From positions 1 to 64,000 of the forward strand of contig DASRHG010000027.1 of assembly GCA_035650655.1 (NCBI GenBank): a DNA stretch of 64,000 nucleotides, read 5' to 3'. A program made the translations under genes and the position numbers. Below are positions 39,306-47,499 of this stretch, one piece after another (position 1 is the first letter of the stretch; every line of letters begins with the position of its first letter). The notes beneath the pieces are model-generated. The model saw nothing but the letters and a program-made list of their open reading frames with translations. It was not told the origin of the DNA and ran no database searches. The DNA comes from DASRHG01 sp035650655 (lineage in GTDB: Bacteria; Desulfobacterota; Binatia; DP-6).

Positions 39306-40427
39306 CTAGAAGCGCGCGAGGCCGCCGATTCCGCCCGCGTCGAGGAGACGGACGGCCGCCTCCCCGGAGACCTTCTCGACCGTGGCGCCCGCCTCGCCGG
39401 CGCGCGTCGCGACGCGCGCGACGAGGTCGTCGAGCGGCAGCACCGGCCCGCCGCAGTAATCGCACGCCGCGCGCTGCGCCCCGCCGAGCAGCGCGCCGCA
39501 CCGGCGGCATTCGGCGCCGCGCGACTCGAAGCCGGCCGCGTAGACGAGCGTCTGGAGGCGTCCCGCCTGAAGCGCGGCGAGCGTCGCGTCGAGCCCGAGG
39601 ACGCCCGCGTCGAGGACGCGTCCCACGATCGTCGACTCCCCGGCCCGCTCCGCCCGGGCCGCGGCCTCGCGCGTCTCGCGCCGGATCCGGTCGAGCGGCG
39701 CGTCCCCGGGAAGCCGGAGCGTCGCCACGACCCGGGCGGCGAGCGCGCGGGGCAGGAGGCGGCCGAGCGCCGTCGTCGCCTCGACGGGACCGGCGAGGAC
39801 CAGCCGGTCGAAGGGCCGCGTGGCGGCCACCTCCTCGAGGAGCGCGATAACCTGCTTGAGATGCGCCTGCACGTGGCCTTCGTCCTGGCGCTGGAAGCGC
39901 ATCTGCGAGCGCCAGTGGTCGGTGCCGCTCGCCTTCTTGTGCCGGACTTCGTCGGCCGCGAGCGCCTCCCGCACGTCCTCGATCTCACCGAGCCGGATCG
40001 TGACGACCCGCGCGCGCTCCTTGTCGACCAGGACCACGACGTACCGCTCGTGCTCGTCGAGCGCCTCGAGGAGGGGACGAAGGAAGGGGAGCGGCTCCCA
40101 CCGGACCTCGGTCGCGAGCGGAACGGCGAGGTCGTCGTGCCAGAAGAGCCCCGCGGAGTCGTCGACGAAGGCGACCAGCGTCTTCGCGCGCGGCTCGATC
40201 TCGGCGACGAGGCGCCGGACGCGCTCCGCGTCGGCGCGGAATTCCTCGCGCGCGCGCTCGTCGAGGCCGTGCTCGATCGCGCGCAGGCGCGCGGTCAGCA
40301 CGGCCTCGAACTCGCGGTTCAAGTTCTCCGGCCGCGACTGGTCGAGGCTCAGGTAGACGCTCAGAACCGGGCTCTCGGGCGTCGCCGCGCGGGCGCGAAG
40401 GTGCCCCAGCTCTGCCGCGGAGATCAT
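39306..40427 (-). CDS. Release-factor-like protein of the bacterial eRF1/Vms1 (baeRF) group
   Basis: A 373-aa protein. The N-terminal region PVLSVYLSLDQSRPENLNR begins like bacterial members of the archaeo-eukaryotic release factor superfamily. The central eRF1-like domains include KTLVAFVDDSAGLFWHDDL and RYVVVLVDKERARVVTIRLG. The loop before FQRQDEGHVQAHLKQ reads HWRSQMRFQR, aligning with the GGxSQ-type loop of Vms1/ANKZF1 relatives but with only Ser-Gln kept. A C-terminal zinc ribbon has CRRCGALL and CDYCGGPV. Vms1-type proteins cleave stalled peptidyl-tRNA; a ribosome-rescue role is plausible. The ATG at 40427 precedes ISAAELGHL. Confidence 0.82.
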   Translation of the reverse strand: MISAAELGHLRARAATPESPVLSVYLSLDQSRPENLNREFEAVLTARLRAIEHGLDERAREEFRADAERVRRLVAEIEPRAKTLVAFVDDSAGLFWHDDLAVPLATEVRWEPLPFLRPLLEALDEHERYVVVLVDKERARVVTIRLGEIEDVREALAADEVRHKKASGTDHWRSQMRFQRQDEGHVQAHLKQVIALLEEVAATRPFDRLVLAGPVEATTALGRLLPRALAARVVATLRLPGDAPLDRIRRETREAAARAERAGESTIVGRVLDAGVLGLDATLAALQAGRLQTLVYAAGFESRGAECRRCGALLGGAQRAACDYCGGPVLPLDDLVARVATRAGEAGATVEKVSGEAAVRLLDAGGIGGLARF

Positions 40428-40485
40428 GGGACCGGAGAGTACCGGCTCGCCGGCGTGCGGCAATTCCCGAAAGGGGCGACCGGCT

Positions 40486-40971
40486 CTAACGGCCGAACAC
40501 CGCGCGCAACCGCGCGACGAGGGCGTCCGTCAGGTTGCGGACGGGCTGCCGGTCGCCGCTCGAGAGGTTGGCGATCGTGCCGGCCTCGAGGTTCACGCGC
40601 AGCCGCTGCCCCGTGTGGAAGACCGCGGGGGCGTCGACTTCGAGCGGCGGCAGTCCGGCCGCGAGCACCGCCTCGTCGAAGCCCGGCGCGAAGCTCTGCG
40701 CGACAATGGCGATCACCCCCGCGGCCGCGAGCGCACGCGCGGCCGCGGGCCCCTCCGCGCCCGCGCCGAGGTGTTGTCCCGCGACGAGCACGTCGCCCCG
40801 ACGAAAGGCGGCGGCGAGCGTCGCGTCGAGGTCTGCGAAGAGCCGGCGCGCAGCCGCCGCGGCCGGGAGCGCGGCGAACCGCGCGGGCAGAATGTCGGCC
40901 GCTGTGAGCCCGTCGGCGAACGCCCACGCGCGGCCGGTGAGCACCGGCAGGGGTGCCGCGTCCTCGGCCAT
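40486..40971 (-). CDS. LeuD-like (isopropylmalate dehydratase small subunit) protein with altered active-site loop
   Basis: A 161-aa swivelling-domain protein of aconitase small-subunit type. GRAWAFADGLTAADILPARF corresponds to the LeuD opening, GDVLVAGQHLG to GDIIVAGENFG, and AQSFAPGFDEAVLAAGLPPL to AKSFARIFYRNAINIGLPLL. However, the substrate-binding loop GCGSSREH is replaced by GAGAEGPA, so the conserved Ser-Arg pair is gone. No leuC or other leucine gene is nearby. It may be an inactive paralog with a new role. The gene downstream on this strand begins 59 bases later; that upstream ends 15 bases before its start. Confidence 0.75.
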   Translation of the reverse strand: MAEDAAPLPVLTGRAWAFADGLTAADILPARFAALPAAAAARRLFADLDATLAAAFRRGDVLVAGQHLGAGAEGPAAARALAAAGVIAIVAQSFAPGFDEAVLAAGLPPLEVDAPAVFHTGQRLRVNLEAGTIANLSSGDRQPVRNLTDALVARLRAVFGR

Positions 40972-40986
40972 GCCGCCCGCCCCCGC

Positions 40987-41250
40987 CTATCGATCGCCGG
41001 CCACCGCGGCGAGCTGCCAGCGCGGGCCGGGGCGGACGCTCACCACGCGTCCGGGATGCTTCAGGATGACGCGCGCGTCGTCGACCGTGATGGCGCGCCC
41101 GAAGATACGGTAGCGGCCGCGCGCGTCGCGCTGGTTGTTCGCCCACTCGACCAGCTCGGCCGGCGTCGGCGGGTGTCCGAGCGCCACGGCGCACTGCCGC
41201 ACGACGAATCCGAGCATGATCTTGAGCGGCTCGCGCCGTCCGTCCGCCAT
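40987..41250 (-). CDS. Hypothetical 87-aa protein
   Basis: A small soluble protein: EPLKIMLGFVVRQCAVALG, HPPTPAELVEWANNQRD, then RYRIFGRAITVDDARVILKH and PGRWQL-like ending. The helix-then-strand pattern could be a small nucleic-acid or partner-binding fold, but I recognise no family. It is divergent from the RNA helicase and 15 bases upstream of the LeuD-like gene, so the two may be cotranscribed. Third codon positions are GC-rich, supporting that it is real. Confidence 0.62.
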   Translation of the reverse strand: MADGRREPLKIMLGFVVRQCAVALGHPPTPAELVEWANNQRDARGRYRIFGRAITVDDARVILKHPGRVVSVRPGPRWQLAAVAGDR

Positions 41251-41290
41251 TCGCTCGACTTCTCCCACGCGCTCTGCGCGAGGGTCAAGA

Positions 41291-41341
41291 CGGCGTCCGG
41301 AGAGGACGCCGCTTGACAGGGGACGGGGGGCGCCGGCATCT
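41291..41341 (+). promoter_or_regulatory. Hairpin and TTGACA promoter upstream of the RNA helicase
   Basis: A perfect 8-bp inverted repeat CGGCGTCC-GGAGA-GGACGCCG (41291-41311) is followed at once by TTGACA (41313-41318), then 17 bases and GCATCT (41336-41341), ten bases before the GTG at 41351. The -10 is poor, but spacing matches the other promoters here. The palindrome abutting the -35 looks like an operator. Confidence 0.38.
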
Positions 41342-41350
41342 GGGAGGGAC

Positions 41351-42814
41351 GTGAGCGTCGAAGGCCACGCCGGCCTCGCGGCCTCGCCGACCGGTCGGAG
41401 CTTCTCGACGTTCGAGCTCCCCGGGCCGGTTCGCGAGGGCCTCGCCGCCGCCGGCTTCACCCACTGCACTCCCATCCAGGAGAAGGTCCTCCCGCTCGCG
41501 CTCGAGGGCCGCGACGTCGCCGGGCAGGCGCAGACGGGGACCGGCAAGACGGCCGCGTTCCTCATCACGATGTTCACCCGGCTCCTCGCGCGGGAGCGCC
41601 CCGGGCGCCCTGCCGCGCCGCGCGCGCTCGTCATCGCCCCGACGCGCGAGCTCGTCGTGCAGATCGCGGAGGAAGCGCGCCTCCTCGGCTCGGCGACGCC
41701 GTTCGCGATTCACGCCGTGTACGGCGGCATCGACTACCGCAAGCAGCGCGAGCAGCTCCAGGGCGGCGTCGACGTGCTCGTCGGGACGCCGGGGCGCCTG
41801 ATCGACTACTTCAAGCAGCGCGTGTTCGACCTGCGGAGCGTCGAGGTCCTCGTGATCGACGAGGCCGACCGCATGTTCGACATGGGGTTCATCAAGGACC
41901 TGCGGTACATCCTCCGCCAGCTCCCGCCCGTCGAGCGGCGGCAGTCGATGCTCTTCTCGGCGACGCTCAGCTACGAGGTCATGGAGCTCGCCTACGTCTT
42001 CATGAACGACGCCGTGCGCGTCGCCGTCACGCCGGAGCAGGTGACCGCGGAGAAGGTGGAGCACCTCGTCTACCACGTCGGCGTGCACGAGAAGCTCGGC
42101 CTCCTCGTCGGGCTGCTCCGGCGCTGGCCCGAAGGCCGCGTCCTCGTCTTCGTCAACATGCGGCGCACGGCGGAGCGGCTGGAGCGTACGCTCGAGGCGA
42201 ACCGTTTCGCCGCCGCCGCGATCACCGGCGAAGTCGACCAGCGGCGCCGCCTGCGGATCCTCGCCGACTTCAAGGAGGGCCGGCTGCCCATCCTGATCGC
42301 GACCGACGTGGCCTCGCGCGGCCTCCACATCGAGGGCGTGACGCACGTCGTGAACTACGACCTCCCGCTCGATCCCGAGGACTACGTGCACCGCGTGGGG
42401 CGCACGGCGCGCGCCGGCGCGTCGGGCAACGCGGTGAGCCTCGCGTGCGAGCAGTACGTCGAGGGCCTCGAGGCGATCGAGAAGTACATCGGCTTCAAGC
42501 TCCCCTGGGAGATCGCCGACGAGAGCGTGATCGCGCACGACGTGAAGCACGCGCCGCGCGGCGAGCACGGCGCCGGCGCCGGCCGAACGGGCCGCGACCG
42601 GGGCCGCGGCCGGGGGCGCGCGCATGGTCACGGGTCCGCGCACCGCGAGCGCCCGCGCCCCCATGCGACGCCGGAGGCGGCGCCACCCGCGGGACACGCG
42701 GCCCCCCCGGCAGGTGCGGCCAGCGGCAACGGCTCGAGCGGCGCGCCCGGCAAGCGGCGCCGTCGCCGACGCCGCCGTGGCCGGCGCGGCCCGGCGACCC
42801 CCCCGGCCGGCTAG
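41351..42814 (+). CDS. DEAD-box RNA helicase (RhlB/RhlE-like)
   Basis: A 487-aa ATP-dependent RNA helicase. Q motif FSTFELPGPVREGLAAAGF with CTPIQ; Walker A AQTGTGKTAAF at residues 60-70; PTREL; GTPGRLIDYF; the DEAD motif in LVIDEADRMFDMGF; SAT in LFSATLSYE; RGLHIEGVTHVVNYDLP; and HRVGRTARAG. The C-terminal 90 residues are low-complexity, with GRDRGRGRGRAHGHGSAHR and a final Arg-rich KRRRRRRRRGRRG, expected to bind RNA. The GTG at 41351 follows GGGAGG (41342-41347). Such helicases remodel structured RNA or assist the degradosome. A palindrome and TTGACA lie just upstream. Confidence 0.93.
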   Translation: MSVEGHAGLAASPTGRSFSTFELPGPVREGLAAAGFTHCTPIQEKVLPLALEGRDVAGQAQTGTGKTAAFLITMFTRLLARERPGRPAAPRALVIAPTRELVVQIAEEARLLGSATPFAIHAVYGGIDYRKQREQLQGGVDVLVGTPGRLIDYFKQRVFDLRSVEVLVIDEADRMFDMGFIKDLRYILRQLPPVERRQSMLFSATLSYEVMELAYVFMNDAVRVAVTPEQVTAEKVEHLVYHVGVHEKLGLLVGLLRRWPEGRVLVFVNMRRTAERLERTLEANRFAAAAITGEVDQRRRLRILADFKEGRLPILIATDVASRGLHIEGVTHVVNYDLPLDPEDYVHRVGRTARAGASGNAVSLACEQYVEGLEAIEKYIGFKLPWEIADESVIAHDVKHAPRGEHGAGAGRTGRDRGRGRGRAHGHGSAHRERPRPHATPEAAPPAGHAAPPAGAASGNGSSGAPGKRRRRRRRRGRRGPATPPAG

Positions 42815-42903
42815 GCCCCGGCACCCGGCGCCCCCTCGGACGAGGAGCGCGCGCCGCGCTCGGGCTACGCGCGCCCACCGCCACCGCGCGAGGAGGGATC
42901 CCC

Positions 42904-43344
42904 GTGCGGGCCCTGGTCGTCCCGATCGCGATCGCAGTCTTCGCCCTCGCCCCGGCAGCCGCCGATGAGACGGTCCTCGGCCGCACCATGGCGGTGAGCG
43001 ATCCGCTTCCGGGCGTCAACACGACGACGCGGATCGTCCAGGTCGTCGCCAACGAGGCCCGGGCGACGGACGAGGTGCTGGTCGGGGATCCGCTCGCCGA
43101 CGGCGCGTCGCTCGAGGTGATCGTCAACGGCGCGACCTACGGAGCTCGGCATCCGGCTGACGCATGTCGGCGTACCGATCGCCCGCGGCGGCGCCGCGGC
43201 GTGGCGCGGGGCGAGATCCTCGGGCGTGAGCGCGATCTCCGTGCCGGCGCGCGCGAGCACCCCGGCGAACGCGAAGCGTGCGACTGCGCCGGGCGGCACG
43301 TCCCCCTCCGCCCGGCGGACGCGCGGGGTCACTTGCTGGCGTAG
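42904..43344 (+). pseudogene. Secreted protein gene with probable C-terminal frame loss
   Basis: Starts at a GTG with GAGGAGGG (42889-42896) upstream and a clear signal peptide (ALVVPIAIAVFALAPAAA). The next 60 residues, with VLGRTMAVSDPLPGVNTTTR, VLVGDPLADGASLEVIVNG and ATYGA, look like a family of small secreted proteins I know only as hypothetical, which usually continue to about 190 aa of regular beta sequence. After 43142 the frame becomes Arg-rich nonsense to a stop at 43344 and overlaps the lipoprotein gene on the other strand. I therefore read it as truncated. The N-terminal part could still be expressed. Confidence 0.55.
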
Positions 43345-43640
43345 ACGTAATCGCGGATCTGGTCGTACTTGTTCTGCGAGAGCACCTTCTTGTTGAGGAG
43401 GCCCTGCTTCCCCGAGTACGGACGATGCGCGATGATGTTCTCTGCGTCCTTGTCCGTGAGACCGGGGAGCTTCGCGAGCTGCGCGCGCGACGCGGTGTTC
43501 AGGTCGAGCTGGTGCTCCGGGCCCGAACGCTGGCCCGTGATGTCCTCGTAGACGTTGCGCGCCTGCCTCGACGAGCAGGCACTCGTCCCGAGAAGGGCAA
43601 GCGCCGCTCCCAGCATGAGCGCGTGCGAGAGTGCTCGCAT
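43329..43640 (-). CDS. Helix-hairpin-helix lipoprotein (ComEA-like)
   Basis: A 103-aa exported protein. Signal peptide MRALSHALMLGAALALLGTS ends in a lipobox-like SACSS, so it is probably lipidated. The mature part has HQLDLNTASRAQLAKLPGL and TDKDAENIIAHRP, the helix-hairpin-helix of ComEA-type DNA-binding domains, then KKVLSQNKYDQIRDYVY. ComEA binds incoming DNA during transformation; isolated HhH lipoproteins like this are common and their role is uncertain. GGAGGG precedes the ATG at 43640. Confidence 0.85.
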   Translation of the reverse strand: MRALSHALMLGAALALLGTSACSSRQARNVYEDITGQRSGPEHQLDLNTASRAQLAKLPGLTDKDAENIIAHRPYSGKQGLLNKKVLSQNKYDQIRDYVYASK

Positions 43641-43752
43641 GGTTGATCCCTCCCTCGGGAAAGCACCGTGCATGCGGCGTGCCGCACACGACCCGTGTCC
43701 CGACCGCGCGCGCGGTCGGCGGGGGCGACACCCTCCCGGTGCGCCGACGCGC

Positions 43753-44589
43753 TCAGCCGACTCGCTCGGTGAGCCGCCGCAGCGTGACCGGGCGCCGCTC
43801 CCGCCGCGCGAGCGTGCGGTCGAAGCCGACCAGGATGTCCCGCGCGAGCCTCACCCGGAGCGCCCACTCGGCCGGCGTCTCGTGCCGCCGCCGCCACGCC
43901 GGGAGCCCCAGGCGGCGCACGGCCCGGCGGTGGCGGTCGGGCGTCTCCCAGTCGAGGCCGCGGCACTCGACGTACGCCGTCTCCGGCGCGAGCCCGACGA
44001 CGAGCGCCGCGAGCTCGCCGTAGATCGCGGCGTCGCGCGCACGGGAGCCGGCGACGAGCGCACGCGCGGCGTCGCGCGCCAGGACGAAGGACGGGACGAG
44101 GAAGTCGACGCGGCCCGCGATGCCGAGGCGCGCCGTCATGAGCCGGTTCACGAGCGCCTCCGTCGCGAAGAGGGGGAGATGATGCGCGCGGTGCGCCGCC
44201 GGCGTCCGCCCGACGACGAGCACGGGAAACCGCCGCGCGACGCGTACGACGGCCGCGTGCTCGCGCGGCGCGCGGCGCTGCCAGTGGAGGGCGCGGTCGA
44301 GGTCGAGGTAGTGGACGTGCCCGGCGTCGTGCGCGAGCGCGGCGCGGATCGCCCTCCGGTAGAGCGGACCGCGGAGGTCCCCGCCGTCCGCGGGGGCCGC
44401 GACCCCCGCCTCGGCGAGGAGCGCGCGGAGCCGCGGCGAGGTCGTCGGGCTCGCGGCGACGGCGACGCCGCGGTAGAGCGCCGCGAGCCGGGGGAGCGCC
44501 CACTCGATCTCTCCGCGGAGCGCGCCCTGCGGGTCGTGAAGCGTGGCGGCGAGCGCGACGTCGAGCGGTGGCCGGGGTCGTCGGATCAC
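43753..44589 (-). CDS. Uncharacterised protein, possibly glycosyltransferase-like
   Basis: A 278-aa soluble protein beginning at GTG. PLDVALAATLHDPQGALRGE and LPRLAALYRGVAVAASPTTS resemble the first strands of a GT-A type fold, and HVHYLDLDRALHWQRR could be the acidic DxD-like site after a beta strand. RGLDWETPDRHRRAVRRLGL follows near the C-terminus. I cannot assign an activity. It is downstream of, and probably cotranscribed with, the secreted protein at 44630 on the same strand. Confidence 0.65.
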   Translation of the reverse strand: MIRRPRPPLDVALAATLHDPQGALRGEIEWALPRLAALYRGVAVAASPTTSPRLRALLAEAGVAAPADGGDLRGPLYRRAIRAALAHDAGHVHYLDLDRALHWQRRAPREHAAVVRVARRFPVLVVGRTPAAHRAHHLPLFATEALVNRLMTARLGIAGRVDFLVPSFVLARDAARALVAGSRARDAAIYGELAALVVGLAPETAYVECRGLDWETPDRHRRAVRRLGLPAWRRRHETPAEWALRVRLARDILVGFDRTLARRERRPVTLRRLTERVG

Positions 44590-44629
44590 GCCGGGCGACT
44601 CTGCCAGTCCCGCCGCCCCGCGGCCAGCG

Positions 44630-45151
44630 TCACGGCACCGCGATGCAGCGGACCGTCGCCTCGAGGTTCGGCGGGGGCTGCTCGGGGCCGACGACGACCA
44701 TGCACCGGTCGGGCGTCGTGCTGCCGTCGCCGAGGACGACGCCCATCCAGATGATCGGGTAGCCCGGGTTCCCGTCGAAGACGCCGCCCGCGCACGAGAT
44801 CGCGACGTCCCGAGGCGCGTTGCACGACGCCACGACGAACTGCTCCTGCCCCTGCGTCTGGAGCGTGCGGTTCGCGCGGGCGTAGACGCTGTCGCGCGTG
44901 AGGGCGCCGCCGGGCAGCGGCGACAGGCCGTTGACGCGCGCCTCGAGCGCGTCGAGCCGGTGCGCCATCTCGTTCAGCAACGGCGTCCCCGACATCTGCT
45001 CGGGGGTGAGGCCGTGCACGGTGTCGGCGTCGAGCCCGGAGCCCGCCCCGTCCACCTTCTCGAGGCGCTGGAGGAGCTTCAGATCCTGCTTGCGCCCGGC
45101 GAGCGCCGGCGCGGCGACGGCGAGGGCGGCGAGCACGAGGAGGGTGCGCAT
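44630..45151 (-). CDS. Secreted hypothetical protein
   Basis: A 173-aa protein with a signal peptide (RTLLVLAALAVAAPALAG). The mature part begins KQDLKLLQRLEKVDGAG, then SGLDADTVHGLTPEQM, and LLNEMAHRLDALEARVNGL, a short coiled coil. The C-terminal half is beta-rich with VVASCNAPRDVAISCAGGVF and VRCIAVP, giving several cysteines likely to form disulfides. The GLDADTVHG segment is a recurring motif in secreted proteins of environmental bacteria. No function is assignable. Confidence 0.75.
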   Translation of the reverse strand: MRTLLVLAALAVAAPALAGRKQDLKLLQRLEKVDGAGSGLDADTVHGLTPEQMSGTPLLNEMAHRLDALEARVNGLSPLPGGALTRDSVYARANRTLQTQGQEQFVVASCNAPRDVAISCAGGVFDGNPGYPIIWMGVVLGDGSTTPDRCMVVVGPEQPPPNLEATVRCIAVP

Positions 45152-45209
45152 GCGAAGAGAAGCGCGCGGCAGGGGCGAACCCGCAATCCCGTCGCGCCGG
45201 GGCGGGGGA

Positions 45210-47459
45210 TCACGCCGGGCGCGACGTTCCGCCGACGACGCCGGCGGCGACCAGCGCCGCGATCCGCTTCGCGTCGAAGCCGGCCTCGCGAAGGACCGCC
45301 GGCCCGTCGGCGCCGAGGAGCGGCGCCGGGCGGGCGAGCGCACCCGGGGTCGCGGAGAGCACGACGAACGCCCCGCCCATGCGGAGCGTGCCGAGCGTCG
45401 GGTGCCCCTGCTCGACGACGACGCCGCGGGCGAGGAGCTCCGGGTCCGCGACGAGCTCGTCGAGCCCGACGCAGGCCGTCGCCGGGACGCCGGCCGCGGC
45501 GAGCCGCGCGCACGCCTCGGCGCGTCCGAGCGGCGCGAGCGCGGCCGCGATCGCGCCGGCTCCGGCGCCCTCCGCCGGGGCGTCGGTCGCGAGCGGCCAG
45601 CCGGCGAGCCGCCCGAGCGCGGCCGCGTGCGCCGGCGTCGTCCCCGCGACCGAGACCCAGCCGTCGCGGCAGGCATAGAGCCGTCGACACGCCGACGGCC
45701 CAGGGTGGTCGCGCCCGCCGCGCGGCCCGTCGGGCGTCTCCGCCGCCTGGGCCACGAACGCGGTCCGGAAGAGGCTCACGTCGACGCGCTGGCCGCGACC
45801 CGTCCGTTCGCGTGCGAGGAGCGCCGCGACCGTCGCGAGCGCGCCGAGCGCGCCGGCCGAGTAGTCGTTGTAGGCGATCATGTGGAAGACCGGCTCGTCG
45901 TCGCCGCCCTGCGCGGCGCAGAGCCCCGAGCGTGCCTGGAAGACGGGGTCGAACCCCGGGAGCGACGCGAGCGGCCCCGTCGACCCGAAGCCCGTGATCG
46001 AGGTGTGGACGAGGCGCGGGTTCACCGCCGCCAGACGCTCCCACCCGAGGCCGAGCCGCTCCATCACGCCGCCGCGGAAGTTGTCGACGAGCACGTCGGC
46101 CGTCCGCGCGAGCGCGAGCAGGACGTCGACGCCCTTCGGGCGCTTGAGGTCGACGACGATCGAACGCTTGCCGCGGTTCCAGCCGACGAAGCCGAACGCG
46201 GCCATGCGGAAGGGGTCGCCGTCGGGGCTCTCCACCTTGACGACGTCGGCGCCGAGGTCGGCGAGGAGCATGGGGCAGAAGGGGCCGGCGATGAAGCTCG
46301 TCAGGTCGAGGACGCGGATGCCCGCGAGGCACGCGCCGGGGGCCGCCCCGCGCGACGACGCGCGGGGCGCCCGCGGCGGCTCGCGGCGGAGGGCATCGGT
46401 GTCGGCGCCCGGCGGCGGCGCGGGACGGGGCGCCGGGAGCGGCGTGTCGGAGAACGCGGCCGGGCCCGCCGCCTGCCACGTCGGTCCGAGGAGGGGGTCG
46501 TCGAGGGGGACGACGAGCCCGAGCGCGCGCGCGTCCGCGTCCTCCAGGAACTCGGCGCGCGTCCGGACGGCACCGCACGGCACGTCGGCCGCGCGCAGCC
46601 GCGCGATCCACGTCGCGGTCCGCTCGGCGCGGAAGATCGGCCCGATCTCGGCGCGCACGAAGCGGCGGACCTCCGGGGCGCCGAAGGTGAGCGGGCTCCC
46701 CTGGAGGCGGGGGTCCGCGAGCAGGTCGACGCGCCCGAGGACCGTGGCGAGGTTCACCCAGAACGCCTGCGTGAGCGCGCCGACGAAGAGCCAGCCGTCG
46801 GCCGTCTCGTAGAGGCCGTACGTCGGATAGACGCCGCGCGGGTCGCCGTGCCGCGCGAGAGAGCCCGCGTACTCCGGCCCGCTGCCGACGACGTACGTAC
46901 CGCTGTTGAGCGCGAAGGCGGCGCGGACCCCGGTCGCCCGGACCGTCTGCCCGGGGGCGCCGCGCCGGTGCGCGAAGAGCGCCGCGACCGTTCCGAGCGC
47001 CGCCAGGACGCCCGTCATGTAGCCGACGAGCGGCGTGACGAGCCAGACGGGCCGTCCCGACCACGACCACTGGAGCGCCTGCACGCCGGTTGCGGCCTGG
47101 ACGAGCGCCTCGTCGGGCGGGAGCGGCGTCCCGGGCTCCCACGCCGCGACCTCGCACGCGACGCGGTCGTCCGACGGCTCGACGCTCGGGCCGCGCTCGT
47201 CGACGAGCGTCGCGTCTGCGCCCGCGACGAGCCCCCGCCAGAGCGCCATGTCGCCCGCGTCCCGGGGGTCCACGACGACGGAGCGCTTGCCGCGGGCGAG
47301 GACGCGCTCACCGCGCGACGGGGCCGCCCGGCCGGGCGGCGCGACGGAGACGACCTCTGCGCCGAGCGCCCCGAGGAGGAAGCCCGCGAACGACCCCGCG
47401 AGGCTCGACACCCACTCGACGACGCGCACGTCGGCGAGCGGCGGCCCGGGCTCCGGCAT
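45210..47459 (-). CDS. Two-domain CaiB/BaiF CoA-transferase family protein
   Basis: A 749-aa tandem fusion of two class III CoA-transferase domains, each normally about 400 aa. The C-terminal copy begins near residue 380 with VLDLTSFIAGPFCPMLLADL, followed by VDNFRGGVMERLGLGW and GRGQRVDVSLFRTAF, containing the catalytic Asp. In the N-terminal copy the equivalent segment reads APGQTVRATGVRAAF, so the catalytic Asp is replaced. The first half thus looks structural or regulatory. These enzymes move CoA between carboxylic acids; the acids are unknown here. A TTGACA lies upstream on the same strand. Confidence 0.88.
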   Translation of the reverse strand: MPEPGPPLADVRVVEWVSSLAGSFAGFLLGALGAEVVSVAPPGRAAPSRGERVLARGKRSVVVDPRDAGDMALWRGLVAGADATLVDERGPSVEPSDDRVACEVAAWEPGTPLPPDEALVQAATGVQALQWSWSGRPVWLVTPLVGYMTGVLAALGTVAALFAHRRGAPGQTVRATGVRAAFALNSGTYVVGSGPEYAGSLARHGDPRGVYPTYGLYETADGWLFVGALTQAFWVNLATVLGRVDLLADPRLQGSPLTFGAPEVRRFVRAEIGPIFRAERTATWIARLRAADVPCGAVRTRAEFLEDADARALGLVVPLDDPLLGPTWQAAGPAAFSDTPLPAPRPAPPPGADTDALRREPPRAPRASSRGAAPGACLAGIRVLDLTSFIAGPFCPMLLADLGADVVKVESPDGDPFRMAAFGFVGWNRGKRSIVVDLKRPKGVDVLLALARTADVLVDNFRGGVMERLGLGWERLAAVNPRLVHTSITGFGSTGPLASLPGFDPVFQARSGLCAAQGGDDEPVFHMIAYNDYSAGALGALATVAALLARERTGRGQRVDVSLFRTAFVAQAAETPDGPRGGRDHPGPSACRRLYACRDGWVSVAGTTPAHAAALGRLAGWPLATDAPAEGAGAGAIAAALAPLGRAEACARLAAAGVPATACVGLDELVADPELLARGVVVEQGHPTLGTLRMGGAFVVLSATPGALARPAPLLGADGPAVLREAGFDAKRIAALVAAGVVGGTSRPA

Positions 47460-47470
47460 GGCGCGGGCGA

Positions 47471-47499
47471 GGAAAGCCGGGGCCCGGGGCGGATGTCAA
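47471..47499 (-). promoter_or_regulatory. Possible promoter for the two-domain CoA-transferase
   Basis: On the minus strand TTGACA (47494-47499) with CTTTCC 17 bases later (47471-47476), 11 bases before the ATG at 47459. The -35 is perfect but the -10 lacks the TA step, so this is weak evidence. Confidence 0.25.

Noticed and set aside
43753..44589. Firm assignment of this gene as a glycosyltransferase
   Set aside because: Only a weak DxD-like motif and a Rossmann-like start support it; left as uncharacterised.
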